A program made the position numbers and the translations under genes. Positions 50,805 through 61,192 of a stretch of DNA of 64,000 bases are shown one piece after another. Within the stretch, counting starts at the first letter, position 1. Each line of letters begins with the position of its first letter. A model generated the notes under the pieces. The model was not told the origin of the DNA. It worked only from the letters and a program-made list of their open reading frames with translations, and did not search any database. Origin of the DNA: Isochrysis galbana (taxonomy: Eukaryota > Haptophyta > Isochrysidales > Isochrysidaceae); the NCBI GenBank assembly GCA_018136815.1, contig CM030945.1:219405-283404 (forward strand), read 5' to 3'.

Positions 50805-51095
50805 CGGAAATAAACCCACGGACCATAATAGCAGGAGATTTCAACTGCGTCGAGAATGTTCACAGGGACACTAAGACGACCCGGGGAGCTGGGGCATACA
50901 CTAACATCGGGGGTAGATCCCTAACCAGAGCGTTGGCCGCACACGGAGTCACGGATGTCCAACTTATCGTCAATCCGCGTCTATCAGAGGTTTACACGAG
51001 ATGCGGCCACCAAACGTACACCAGAATAGATAGAATCTACGCCGCGGCATACCACTCGGCTTGGAGATGGCAAAAGTCGTATGTCGACCTGCACT
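50805..51095 (+). pseudogene. LINE endonuclease domain fragment
   Basis: RTIIAGDFNCVENVHRD is the GDFN motif of apurinic-like LINE endonucleases. TRGAGAYTN, LTRALAAHGVTDV, YTRCGHQTYTRIDRIY (the TR-IDRI/Y core) and SAWRWQ follow. The frame is interrupted at about 51095, where it passes directly into the C-terminal finger region, so the whole reverse transcriptase is deleted. Confidence 0.85.
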
Positions 51096-51407
51096 TATTT
51101 ACGGGAGGACTTTAAACATGTACTTCATAGACGGATCGCAACGGCCAACAGATTCGCTGGCGACCCAACCTGCCGCTTCTGTGGGGAAGCCCCCGAGTCG
51201 TCCACACACCTAGCGCGCTGTCGTGCGACGGAACAAATTTTCACATACATCGAGCAACTTTTCAAAACGCGAAACACATTGCAACACGTGACGGCACAGC
51301 GGTTGTTCTGCTACCAGGTCGACAGACCGCACCCCTCCTCGGGATATCTAGGAATCTTGGCATGGAGATACATACTGACGGATTTCTACAACGTGCACTA
51401 CGGCAAC

Positions 51408-52152
51408 TAAGTTTATACTTGGTTCGCCCATGGGGGGGCACGAGCCCCCCCCTCTCTCCACTCCTCCCCTGCCGTGGGGGAGGAACCACCCATCCTCCTG
51501 GCATGCCTGATGGCTTGCCAGGAGGCCACTGCCTTGCTGACCCACTCTCTCCCTGACAGGCTCGCCTGATTCGCGCGTCCTGGCCCCTCGTGGCCAGCCC
51601 ATCGCTCCAACCCCCCCTCCCCCCCTGTTCGACAGGCAGACAGGTGCAGAGTGGGGGCCTCTGAGGCCCAGGAGCGCCAGCGAGGGAGAGGCAGGGGAGG
51701 CCAGGGCCCAGCCCCAGCCTCCTCTGCCCCCTGAGCTGGCCTCCAGGGGCCTCCAGGGGTCGCCAGGGGCAGCTGCAGGCCTGTCGCAGGCGCGCCATCG
51801 CGCGTGCCTGCAGGAGAGGGGAGAGAGAGCGCGGAGAAGGGGGTGGGCGGAGCGAGAGCTCCGCTCACCGGAAAATAGGTAAGTCCCGCACCTGTTTACA
51901 GGATAAGTCGGGACCGAGGCCGCCGCCAGCCCGGTAGGCATAGGAGGAAGGGGGGAACGGATCACCGGGGGGGGCGCGGGCCACCGACCATATCTAAGCC
52001 CTTTTCCCCTATCCCCCTAGTAGTGCACGGGGGGAGTCGCCTGATGGCGGGGGGGGAAGGGCCGGGGGAGTGGGGGTGTAGAAAGTTTCCTACGTGAGTA
52101 GAAAGTAGAGGAGGCACGGTCGCGTGTGCGGTGAGACTATTAAGAAATTAAT
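51408..52152 (+). mobile_element. hairpin-headed repeat, complete insertion with 21-bp target duplication
   Basis: The insert is 745 bp. The 21 bases at 51387-51407 (TACAACGTGC...CGGCAAC) recur exactly at 52153-52173. Head: TAAGTTTATACTTGGTTCG, CCATG, then a seven-G / seven-C hairpin. Tail: GAGACTATTAAGAAATTAAT. Non-coding. Long duplications and an AT-rich 3' tail suggest retrotransposition by LINE machinery. Confidence 0.92.
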
Positions 52153-52392
52153 TACAACGTGCACTACGGCAACGCCGAGGCGAGATCGACGAAAGCCATC
52201 CTAAGGGCCGTATTTTCGAGGTTCCACTGGCTGGTCAAGGCGAAGGTAGGCTTCTTCCAACGCCTTAAAGCTCAGAGAGAAAGACTTGGACTTCACGCCC
52301 CGAGCAACAAACACCTGCGCAGAATGATTTCCCCGCTGTACTCAGTGGATAAAGATTTTAACCTGGAGATCTCTATCGAACTAGCGCAAATA

Positions 52393-52575
52393 CCTAGATG
52401 GGAAATACGGTGCCGGGGCCTGCAAATACAGCCAAATACATATGTATTTGGCCTCAGGCCAAATACATTTCAAATACATTCGAGGCCTACAACCCAGGAC
52501 GCGCTTCAAATACAGCCAAATACATATGTATTTGGCCTCTGGCCAAATACGGTGAATACGTATTTCCCATCTAGG
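52393..52575. mobile_element. 183-bp MITE with 17-bp TIRs and 8-bp target duplication
   Basis: Ends CCTAGATGGGAAATACG and CGTATTTCCCATCTAGG are perfect inverted repeats. CGCAAATA flanks both sides (52385-52392 and 52576-52583). Inside, an AAATACAGCCAAATACATATG block with its GTATTTGGC inverse occurs twice. Eight-bp duplications are the rule for hAT elements, and hAT transposase sequence is present at 15340-15865. Confidence 0.92.
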
Positions 52576-52616
52576 CGCAAATAGCGACAGAACTAGGCAT
52601 CAGAAGTATTACATGA

Positions 52617-52890
52617 ACCCCCCGAACTAAGAAGAAGGTTTCTTCAGAGGGCCGACCCCTTAGGGGGCGGTCAAACACACCCAAACAAGGACTCCACTCA
52701 CTCCTACCCCCTCTATCTCACGCCCCTGGTCGAAGCAGCGCGCGCGGCCTCCCCCTCTCCATTTTCTAGGAAAGGAAACGGGGGGGGGAAAGGGGTGTGA
52801 TAGGAAAGGGAGGGTAGTTAGGAGTAGCACTAGCAATCTGCCACACGCCGTGCATGCAGCGGCTAGTTTTTTAAGATTTTTTTTTTAGGT
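52617..52890 (+). mobile_element. LINE 3' UTR and tail
   Basis: Shares GGTCGAAGCAGCGCGCGCGG with the 3' UTR at 45635-45660 (minus) and ends TTTTTTAAGATTTTTTTTTT near 52886. Confidence 0.75.
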
Positions 52891-52939
52891 TGACCACGCC
52901 GACGTCTTAAACTGCTCAACCTTTAGCCCGCCGCCGCCA

Positions 52940-53035
52940 ATGAAACGCGGGGGGGGGGGGAGGGGGGGAGGGGGAGGGAGCGTGCCCTCCCTCATGCCAA
53001 CCAAGTAGTAGTATAAACTTAGTTGCGCCGACGAG
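52940..53035 (-). repeat. hairpin-headed repeat, head fragment
   Basis: Minus strand: CTAAGTTTATACTACTACTTGG, then a G/C-run hairpin (GGGAGGGCACGCTCCC). Same head as 8990-9115. Confidence 0.65.
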
Positions 53036-53680
53036 TAGAGGGAACGAGGGTACGCAGGTACAAGCTCCGACCTCGAGCGCCAGACTTTTCCCTGCATTGG
53101 CCGAGCCACCACCTGCGCGAGCTGCGGGTACGGCCTCGTCAACGTGTGCAAGCGACGAATTCCTCGGCCCGGCCGCGTCCCGGCTGACGGCTCGTTCTCT
53201 CAATGACAATGAGAAGCGGACAACATCCCATGCTCCACGCAAAGTACCCAGCTCTCGACGGCTCGGTGAGCGTAGATTCCGAGCCGTGAGAGTGCGTATG
53301 CCAGTCACACATCGGCGAGTCCGACAGGGGGACGAGATGCAATTCTGTTCCGATCCGCCGGCTTTGCTTAGGTAAAAGGGGGTGAGCGTCTCGGCGTCTC
53401 GTCGGGTTCTCCCGATCGCCGGCCGCCGCATTCCTTCCATCTCCCGCCGTCCTCAACCTCCCGTCAATCTCCCTTCCCCTCAACCTCCTGTCACCCCCCC
53501 CCCCCCCCCCGCCCGCCCTCCCCTGGACCTCCCCCGGACCACTGGCTTGCCTCTGAGAAGCGCCAGGTCCGGACTGCCTTCCACACCTGTGCCACACCCA
53601 CCCTTCTGCCAGCCTTCTTCACCTGCTTACCACCAACCCGACGAGTACAGTAGCCCGTTCTTCCCACAGCTGCCCTACTG
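53036..53680. other. no gene recognised
   Basis: Pro/Arg-rich open frames only; a 20-base C-rich run near 53497-53510. Confidence 0.4.
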
Positions 53681-53725
53681 CAGTTGTCGCTCATCCACCC
53701 GGGCGCTCGGCTCCTGTCATCAATC

Positions 53726-55195
53726 ATGGCTCTCGACCTCAATCGCAGCGAGGACAGCCTGTGCGACCACTGCTGTACCTGGATGCCGACCGCCTCGACG
53801 CAAGCTCCATCCTTAGCCGACCGCCGAAGCTCAGCCAGAGATTCCAAAATCCCCGATGCCTGCCATTTCATCCAGTCGCCCGCACGTGCCGATGGAATAC
53901 TCGAGCTCGACTGTGGGAGCGGTGCAGGTGAGGTGTTGAGGCAACCCACAACCAGTCAGTCTGCAATCTCCCCGGGCGTCCTAGCGACAGGGATACCCTT
54001 CCTAGCATTTACCACGCCATCAGCCATAGACATGAACAGCGCAGAGCAAAGACAGGCCCTATCGCCGCTTCAGCATGCCATCGAACTGGATACGCATGGA
54101 AGCCCTTCTACACCATCGACCTCAGTGTGCTCATCGCCAACTATCCCGCCATTCATTCATCGGGATTCTCCCTCGGCGGCGCGCCCACACATCAAGGACG
54201 ACGAAAAGCCGGTTGTCACTCAGTATATTGCTCACTCTCTGTATTCACAAGCATCACCGCCCCTCAACTCTCCGACCATGATGCGAGCGGAGCGCAAACG
54301 CAAGGCTGTCAACGCAGATAATGCAGTAAAGCGATCAGCGAATGAAGTAGACTTGAGCACCCGCGGTTCTCCTGTACGACACCGGTGGGCGACTGCCTCA
54401 AATAGCCACCTAGTCGACGAAATGGAGCTCAGCATCCACCATCAGAGAGCGCCTAGAAAAGATTGCCCGCACTCACGCCTCCTCCACGATACTGATGCAC
54501 CGAGGCTCGCAATGTCACCAACGGCATGTGCACCCGCGCACTCTGTGTGTTCTGCACGTGCTGGCTCGCGCCACGACCATAGGCTGCCGACGATTTATGC
54601 CCAACCAAAACTCTCATCGCGACCAGCTTCCTTGCCAGTACCAGTGTCCACGCCTCCGTTCATGGCGACTAGAAACGAGCACATGATGTCTTCGAGCGTT
54701 ATGTCGGAGGGTGACAATGAATCTCCGATAGGAAAGGACACCGCGTTCCTGAAGGCATGCATGGCATGGCAACGGTTGGTGTCTTCGCTACCAAATACAG
54801 TGAGCCGCAAGCCATGGTTGCCTCCGGGCAGCCTTTTTTTCGATGCGATCGATCAAGGTATTGATCGTGCGACGGCCTACACTCTCGCACAAGAATTCGC
54901 GGTATGCTGTGCGCAAAGGCAGCGCGAAAAGTGCGAGGCCTTGGTGGCCATGTTGCGACAGGTTGGGATGGCATTCCTATCCTTTGCCCCATTCCCCAAC
55001 GACGCACGGATGCCGGAGCCACTAGGGCAGACGGCATCACCGCTACGGAAACAGCCCTCAGACTCAACTTCTACCGGGTATGAGAGTGCGATGGTGCAGC
55101 CATCATGCACTGCTACCCCTGCTCTGCCCGAGACATCTGACACAGCAACGCTGCTCCTCTCGCTCGACGAGCTCGTCGCGTTGGCGTTCACATGA
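53726..55195 (+). CDS. 490-codon ORF, unknown Ser/Pro-rich protein
   Basis: The first ATG in a frame open from 53684 is at 53726. A CAG acceptor-like site (CTACTGCAG) ends at 53683, so an upstream exon is possible. The product is rich in Ser, Pro, Ala and His with scattered basic patches (RAERKRKAVNADNAVKR). The only region that looks folded is near the C-terminus: TAFLKACMAWQRLVSSLP ... LPPGSLFFDAIDQGIDRATAYTLAQEFAVCCAQRQREKCEALVAML. It ends ATLLLSLDELVALAF. Codon use and length argue for a real gene; no family is recognised. Confidence 0.45.
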   Translation: MALDLNRSEDSLCDHCCTWMPTASTQAPSLADRRSSARDSKIPDACHFIQSPARADGILELDCGSGAGEVLRQPTTSQSAISPGVLATGIPFLAFTTPSAIDMNSAEQRQALSPLQHAIELDTHGSPSTPSTSVCSSPTIPPFIHRDSPSAARPHIKDDEKPVVTQYIAHSLYSQASPPLNSPTMMRAERKRKAVNADNAVKRSANEVDLSTRGSPVRHRWATASNSHLVDEMELSIHHQRAPRKDCPHSRLLHDTDAPRLAMSPTACAPAHSVCSARAGSRHDHRLPTIYAQPKLSSRPASLPVPVSTPPFMATRNEHMMSSSVMSEGDNESPIGKDTAFLKACMAWQRLVSSLPNTVSRKPWLPPGSLFFDAIDQGIDRATAYTLAQEFAVCCAQRQREKCEALVAMLRQVGMAFLSFAPFPNDARMPEPLGQTASPLRKQPSDSTSTGYESAMVQPSCTATPALPETSDTATLLLSLDELVALAFT

Positions 55196-55720
55196 ATATC
55201 AGCATCACCATGATAGGTTAGGCACGTCTACATCCGGCACAATCTACACATCATGCCGTGCCAGTGTTTCTCAAACAATGCATACAGTGCGCATTTTTTT
55301 CTCCCATATTTGAGTGGAAGGTGGAAGTCATCCGTTCCTGACTCCCACAAAATCACAATCTGCGCGTCAAAGAATCTATGCGGTTCAGCTCCACAGCACT
55401 GCCAGCAGCCTTGTGCATCTGCGTGCCGCATGGGCACCTGCCTGCCTTCGGAGCGCGGGCAATGCTAGGTGCACCAAGCGCTAGACGCTTGAGCGACTTA
55501 CTTGTTCGCTTTGCTTTACCAAAGGTCAGAGCAGCGACGTGTCATGCATTTGAGAAAGTCTTCACGTTCATGTGGGCGTAAACATTTCAAAGCAGTTGCC
55601 GCAAGTGCAAGTAGCGAGTCCGCTTTCCGCTTTCCATAGTGGAGCCATACATCACGGGCATCATGGGCCATGGGCAGTCAATGATTAATCATGACCCGGT
55701 CACTCAACTATATATGTCAA
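55196..55720. other. no gene recognised
   Basis: Average composition; short ORFs only. Confidence 0.4.
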
Positions 55721-55975
55721 TACTTAGTTCACCACGGGGAGACGCCTCTTGCCCTTCCCCTCGGGCTCCAATTCGCCCATTCGCCCCGCTCTGGGCGGGG
55801 AGATTCTTTCCGCCGCAGACCCTTGAGGAGCCGGTCACAACAAAGCTTATACTACTACTTAGTTCACATTGGGGGGTGGGGGGGGGCGCCTCGTGCCCTC
55901 CCCCTCAGGCTCCAACTCCCCTCCGGAGGGGCGCATGTCGGTCACCCTCAGACTCTGCCTTCAGACATGAGATTA
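55721..55975 (+). repeat. two hairpin-headed repeat heads in tandem
   Basis: ATACTTAGTTCACCACGGGGAG at 55728 and ACTACTACTTAGTTCACATTGGGG at 55848 each lead into a G-run...CCTCxTGCCCTyCCCCTC...GGCTCCAA block. Confidence 0.7.
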
Positions 55976-56265
55976 TTTTAATATTCGCGCCTCACAATCT
56001 CACAATCGGCTGTGAGCCCCTCATGTCTCCCGTGCAGCCGCGCCCATACATTCTCGCACTTCCCCCAACCTGCCTTGCGGCGACTCCCCTCGTGCTCTAC
56101 TTAGGGGCTCGGGTTGTGCGGGCGGTAGCGTTGAGCGGAGTGTCCCTGTCCCAGGCGGGTTGGTTCTCGTCTCCTTCCTGTCTCCTGTGTCGCTAGGTGA
56201 CTGGATTTTTGTGTTTCCATGTTTTGTGTGGTTGGTCATCAATACACTTTTTTTTAGGTATGGTC
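55976..56265 (-). repeat. LINE 3'-tail copy
   Basis: TTTTAATATTCGCGCC edge, CAGCCGCGCCC, CTGCCTTGCGGCGACTCCCCTCG, CTACTTAGGGGCTCGGGTTGTG and TGTCGCTAGGTGAC, the same order as 17600 and 28440. Confidence 0.75.
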
Positions 56266-56757
56266 GGCGCTCGTGGTGGTTAAGAAAGTTTGTTTTATCG
56301 CGGTGGTGCCCCCCAGGCAACCAACGCGGCCTGTGCGACGAGCCCAAGGGGAGGTCATGGGCCATCCATCCTCCTTGTCCCCTCCACACCACAAGCCATT
56401 GGCTCACCATGGAGGGTGAGCGAGGCAGAGGGGAAGATGAGGTCCGAGCGCTCCGCATCTCCGCATGCACGCGAGAGTGCGCCGGATGGAGGGGATCCGG
56501 CTGCAGCGGCTCAGCGAGCGCGCACCCCCCCACCTCCAGCCCCGCGCGCGATCCTCTCGCCTCTCTCCCCACCCCCACCCCGCCTCTCTCCACCACCGCC
56601 GCCTACCTCGCGATGCACTACCTCCGCCTCCGTCAGCAGGGGCGCCCGCCGACGATGGCGTCAAACGCCTCTCGATACCACTGCCACCACCATCATCCAT
56701 CATGCGCGTGGCAGCGATCAATGCGTCCGCGATCCAGTCCTTCGATCCCTGCGTAGC
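56266..56757. other. unrecognised open region
   Basis: Three overlapping frames are open because of GC content; nothing recognisable. Confidence 0.4.
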
Positions 56758-57290
56758 AAGATTGCCCCTCGTTTCCGTTATGGTGCGATTCCCGTTCGAG
56801 ACAAGATCGCCGACAGATCGCCCTTTGATCGTCGTCCGTCGTGTCTGATCGGAGTGTTTGACAGTGTTTGGGTTTGATTTCAGATTTCAGTCGAGTTATG
56901 TGAGAAAGTCGTGGGGCGAGAGTCGGAGTGTTTTCCTGGGTGTCCGTTGTCCGTCGTCCTGTCGTCAGTCGTCATCCGTCGCTCTCGCTCTCGTCGCTGT
57001 CGCTCTCGTAACACTCATACCCTACAATCCCTTCTCGCCTCGCCAGCCCCTGCCATCACAGCATCACAGCCCTCCTCACACTCGCCCTCGCCTCTCGCCA
57101 CTCGCTCGATGTCGCTCTCGCCGCCGTCCTCGCCCTCGCTCAAGCCCGCCTGCCCGCCTTCCTCTGCTGACGGGCTTCAGCCCGTCAGCGTCTCCGGAGT
57201 CGTCTCCTCAGCCGCGCCTGCCGCCGGCATGCCTCCCTCCTCATTGCCCTCAGGCCCCATGGGCCATGGGCCATTCCAATTCGTCAGTGT
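56758..57290 (+). repeat. B repeat, copy 3
   Basis: Runs from AAGATTGCCCCTCGTTTCCG to CCAATTCGTCA, with GACGGGCTTCAGCCCGTC near the 3' end. Differs from copy 1 by small insertions such as GACAGTGTTTGG and a duplicated ATCACAGC. Confidence 0.88.
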
Positions 57291-58325
57291 TGTGATAGTA
57301 CGGGGCTAGTGGTAGTGGGAGTAGTGGTATTAACTATTAACGCTCAGATATTTTATATTATAGGTACCCGACCCTACTCATACTACTCAAATTTCTCCCA
57401 AATTTAAAAAATTTAAATTTTGACGACGGCAAAATTTAGGTCCTCGGTCCTCCCAATAAAACAAAAACAAAAACACAAACTTACAACTTACACAACTTGC
57501 AACGTTGGTGTTCTCGTTCTCGGACGTGTAGTCGACGAGCCATGCACCAACCGCGCACATCGCGGGGTAGGGGCACCGCTGCCAATGAGGGCATGAGGAC
57601 CACGGTCCCGCCGTACTACGGTTATACTCCCACAACAAGACAACTCTGACGCAATGCTTGTGTGACCCTAAGTCCTAGTGAATGTAGGCGTCGGTGGAAG
57701 GAGGTTCATGCTCTCGGGAGGGGGTAGGTACCATATTGACTCGGTGCGTGGCGGGTGGGGTGCGCGGGGCGGAGGGGCAGGGTGGGAACGGCTCCGCTGG
57801 GGGGTCCCACCCACTCCAACGCAGACCCCCTGCGGCGCGCGCGCGGGGGGGGGGAGGGGCGGGGGGGCTGCGAGGCGCGCGGGGCGAGGGGGGCGGGGGG
57901 GGGGTCAGGTCCCCCCTTCCCCTTCCCCCCCCCCCCCCGGGTCCCTCGGCTCTCTCTGCCCGCGCCGGAAGAAAGCTACCGAGGGGGGGGGGAGGGGATC
58001 GAGAGTCTAGAGCCGTGGGTCCCCCCCCCCTCCCGCCCCCCCTCTCTCTCTCTCTCCCATAGAGGGCCAACAGACAACAGAGGGTGGGTGGGTGACTCAG
58101 CAGCACCCACTGGGCAGGCACTCTCCCACCCCATAATAAAACTCGCGCCCACATCTCTCTCTCTTCGGGCTCGGAGGCGGTCGGCCCAAGGCCCCACCTC
58201 CCACAGAAAGGGGGGGGGGGCGTAATTAGGAGAGTCGCGAGCGCCGCGGGACCGGACGCCCTCTCTCCCCCCGCGCGCGGGACCCCCCCCCCTTGAGGGA
58301 AGGGGGGGGGGGGGCCTCGCTGTCC
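57291..58325. other. no gene recognised; many G and C runs
   Basis: 57400-57420 has AAATTTAAAAAATTTAAATTT. 57840-58280 is extremely GC-rich with G or C runs of 8 to 12 bases, which make all six frames open. Confidence 0.5.
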
Positions 58326-58327
58326 TT

Positions 58328-58475
58328 CCCCACTCTCACGCCTTCTCGTGCCCACTCTCACGCCTTCTCATCCCCACTCTCACGCCTTCCACGCCTTCCC
58401 GTCCCCACTCTTACGCCTTCTCGTGCCCACTCTCACGCCTTCCCTTCCCCACTCTCAAGCCTTCTCGAAGCTTTC
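58328..58475 (+). repeat. CCCCACTCTCACGCCTTCTCGTG minisatellite
   Basis: About six imperfect tandem copies of a 22-23 bp unit. Confidence 0.93.
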
Positions 58476-58539
58476 ATCTAAAGTAACTCGCTCCGGTGCT
58501 CCTGCCTCCCCACCCCCGCGACGAAGCCCTCCTCGCTGA

Positions 58540-58652
58540 ATCTCTCTCTCTCTCCTTGTTGTATCCTCTACTCCTACCCTCTTCAGCACACACCACAAAC
58601 CCTGTGGCTCTCTCCCTCCCTCCCTCTCTCTCTCTCCCTCCCTCTCCCTCTC

Positions 58653-58683
<31 letters not shown>

Positions 58684-59226
58684 TCCTTTCTCTCTCTCTC
58701 CCCGCCTCCCCTCTCTCTCTCTTCTCTCCCCCCCGCCCCTCTCCCCCTCTCTCTCTCCGCGTGGGGGAGGAGGGGCGAGAAGGTCCGTCCCCCACACGGT
58801 ACACGTGCCGCCGCCGCCCACCGCCGCGAGAGAGAAACAGATGCTCTCTTCCTCTTCCTCTGCTCTCTCCCTCCCTCCCCTCTCTCTCTCATCTCCTTCC
58901 GTTCTTTCCCCCCTCGCTCTCTTATGTACTCAATGGTCTCTCTTCCTCTTCCCGAGGGGTTCTCTCTCTCTCCTCTCCCCCACTCTCCTCCCCGAGATCT
59001 CCAACGAACCCCCCCCCCCTCTCTCTCTCCCCCCACACCCGTTCTTCTTCCCTCGACGCTCTTCGTCTCCCCTCTCCCCTCTTCTCCTCCCCTCTCTCCT
59101 CTCTCCTCCCCTCTCCTCTTCCCCCCACCCACCCCCCGGCTCTCCCCCTCCCCGTCTGCCTTCCCCCCCCCTCCCCCCGCCCCGCCCCATCCTTTCGCCC
59201 CGCCCCCACCCTCCCCCTCCCTCGCC
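58540..59226 (+). repeat. CT-rich 5' flank of the seven-TM gene
   Basis: CT/CCCT and TCTCTCC low-complexity sequence up to the start codon. The same frame as the gene is open through much of it, but the encoded Ser/Leu/Pro repeats are not credible protein. Confidence 0.85.
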
Positions 59227-60372
59227 ATGCCCGTCGACTTCACCCAGCTCAATGCCTCCCTCCTCCCACCAAACGCCACCAGCTACGACCTCCGCTCCTC
59301 TGTTCCCCCTCTCCACATCTCTCTCTCCATCTGGGCGCTCTGGTCCTCTCTCTCTCTCGTCTCGTCTCTCTTCGCTCTCCTCATCATCACCGCCGTCATC
59401 GCCTCACGACGCGCAAGGCAGTCTGGATTCAACGTCTACCTTGCGGGACTTCTCGTGCCGGACACCGTCGCAGGATTCGCATTCTGTATCACCTGCTGGC
59501 GCAATCTTGCCGCCAAGCGCTTCGTCTCTGAGGCGGAGTGCTCTTGGCAAAGCGGTTATCTCACCTTCTCGTTTGTCAGCTCGTACTGGATGATCGCGAT
59601 TGTCGCCTTCGAGCTTGCTGCCTACCTCCGCTCCGTGCGGCGATTGTGCCGCGTGGAGCACATTCCGGCGGTGCGTGCGATCAAGCGGTGCGTCGCTGTC
59701 TACCTCTTAGCAGCCTTCATTGCATCGTGGACGTCGTGGGGGGTGCTGCCGACGTCGGCTGTGCTCTTCCGGGGCCTAGTGTGCATACCGGCCGAGACGT
59801 CGAGGACTTCGCGCATTTTTTCCACTTCTGTATATGTTCCCATCGCTTATGCTTTGCCGCTGGTGCTGTTCATCTGCGTCGGCCTCCGCGTTAAGTACGA
59901 GGGGCTGCTGAAGCTTCCTGCGTTGCGAGCCCGCCTGCATACATCTGCGTTGCCTTCAGTGATGAACCGGACCCATAGCAACGGAAAGGTCCAGCACCGG
60001 ACCGGGAGGATTTCCACTTCCACGAGTGAGGACTCGTGGGACAACTTCGAGCATGCTCGTGCGATGGCCATGTACTTTGCGCGCCTCTTTCTGACATTGC
60101 TTTGGTGGGTGCCGTTCACGGTCCTCACCTCGTCGCGGTCGCACTCGGTGGTTCCTCTCGCCGTGGCCTTCTCGCTGGTTCCCCTCGGAACAGTCATCGT
60201 CACTGCTTTGAGTCTCACCAAGGATGACGTGCGGGAAGCGGTACGGAGCCTCATTACGGGCGGAGGTCGGGTGGCTCCGCATTTGGTCGATGACTCCACC
60301 AGCTCGGCTCTCTCGATGGGGCGTGGGAGTTCCTCTACCATCGTCAAGCCTACGGCCGCCAGCCCCTCTTAA
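59227..60372 (+). CDS. seven-transmembrane receptor-like protein
   Basis: Single-exon gene, 381 residues, start ATG at 59227 (CTCGCCATGC). Seven hydrophobic segments at about 33-59, 67-90, 107-134, 154-178, 199-222, 283-302 and 306-330. The short N-terminus has two N-glycosylation sequons (N9-A-S, N16-A-T), as expected for an outside N-terminus. Cys105 at the start of TM3 and Cys186 in the loop before TM5 are placed for the disulfide of G-protein-coupled receptors. The third cytoplasmic loop is basic (RVKYEGLLKLPALRARLH) and the Ser/Thr-rich tail could be phosphorylated. Layout resembles the cAMP receptor-like/GPR1 class, but the sequence is too diverged to name a ligand. No DRY motif. Acts presumably in the plasma membrane. 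Confidence 0.8.
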   Translation: MPVDFTQLNASLLPPNATSYDLRSSVPPLHISLSIWALWSSLSLVSSLFALLIITAVIASRRARQSGFNVYLAGLLVPDTVAGFAFCITCWRNLAAKRFVSEAECSWQSGYLTFSFVSSYWMIAIVAFELAAYLRSVRRLCRVEHIPAVRAIKRCVAVYLLAAFIASWTSWGVLPTSAVLFRGLVCIPAETSRTSRIFSTSVYVPIAYALPLVLFICVGLRVKYEGLLKLPALRARLHTSALPSVMNRTHSNGKVQHRTGRISTSTSEDSWDNFEHARAMAMYFARLFLTLLWWVPFTVLTSSRSHSVVPLAVAFSLVPLGTVIVTALSLTKDDVREAVRSLITGGGRVAPHLVDDSTSSALSMGRGSSSTIVKPTAASPS

Positions 60373-61190
60373 GCGGCACTTGAAAGGCGTCGATTGCTCT
60401 GCAAGCATCTGCTCCAGGCAACGCCTTGACAAGGTCGACTAGTCATCGGATATTCAGGCCCCATCTCGCTATGCTCCGTGAGCCATCATGGTTTCGTCGC
60501 CTCGCGCCATCTCGTGGAGCATCACGAGGGATCAAATCTCCCCGGCAAAATGAACCAGCTCTCCAGGCTTATTTATGACACCATTCCTCGTGTTGTCCGC
60601 GAATCCCACACCGGAGCGTGACTTACCACTCACGTTCCATGCCTCATGTGATGTGGCGCTATACTTGCACGCGCCATGTCCTCGCAGGCCGCCTCCTTTC
60701 ATGTGCGCCATTGCGGCATCTGCTCGCGTCGTGATATCGGTCAGCTTTAGCGCATGTAGGTATGCAATGAGTTGCAATTTGGCAACTACTTGCATTTTGA
60801 AGTAAAATATTTCAAGAATGGACAACCGACGCGCGAAAGCCTGGCGTCGCGTTCTGCCTGAGCACGGCCCCTAGCTGGTTCACTTGTTCTTGCAAGCTTC
60901 CCGAATAATGTAGGGGTAGGGGACATCCGGTGACACGAGGCTGCTTGAGCTTGATGCTGGAACCTAGGCTATTGCTATTGCTGCTGGTTATGTAACGTTC
61001 GTTATCTGCATTCGAGCACAGCCGCTCTGCTGAACGAGCATAGATCACGCCGCCACAGCTCTATTAAAACCCCTCTCGAAGATTCTGGCTACGATCACGC
61101 CGGCACAGCTCACAGCTCTATTAAAATCCCTCTCGCGCCTCTCGGAAATTCGGGCTACTATTACTATATTACATACTACATACACTAGCG
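60373..61190. other. no gene; small tandem duplication
   Basis: 61043-61140 holds two copies of a ~55-bp unit (GATCACGCCGSCACAGCTC...TCTATTAAAAYCCCTCTCG). Otherwise nothing recognised. Confidence 0.6.
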
Positions 61191-61192
61191 AC

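Larger units (their letters stand above)
51096..52616 (+). mobile_element. LINE C-terminus carrying two nested insertions
   Basis: Coding pieces 51096-51407, 52174-52392 and 52584-52616 join to one frame: HVLHRRIATANRFAGD, the finger CRFCGEAPESSTHLARC, LGILAWRYILTDFYNVHYGN | AEARSTKAILRAVF, GFFQRLKAQRERLGLHAPSN, ISPLYSVDKDFNL | IATELGIRS and TGA at 52614-52616. The second copy at 45796-46072 (minus) continues across both breakpoints without the inserts, which proves they are insertions. The 3' UTR runs on to about 52886. Confidence 0.9.
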
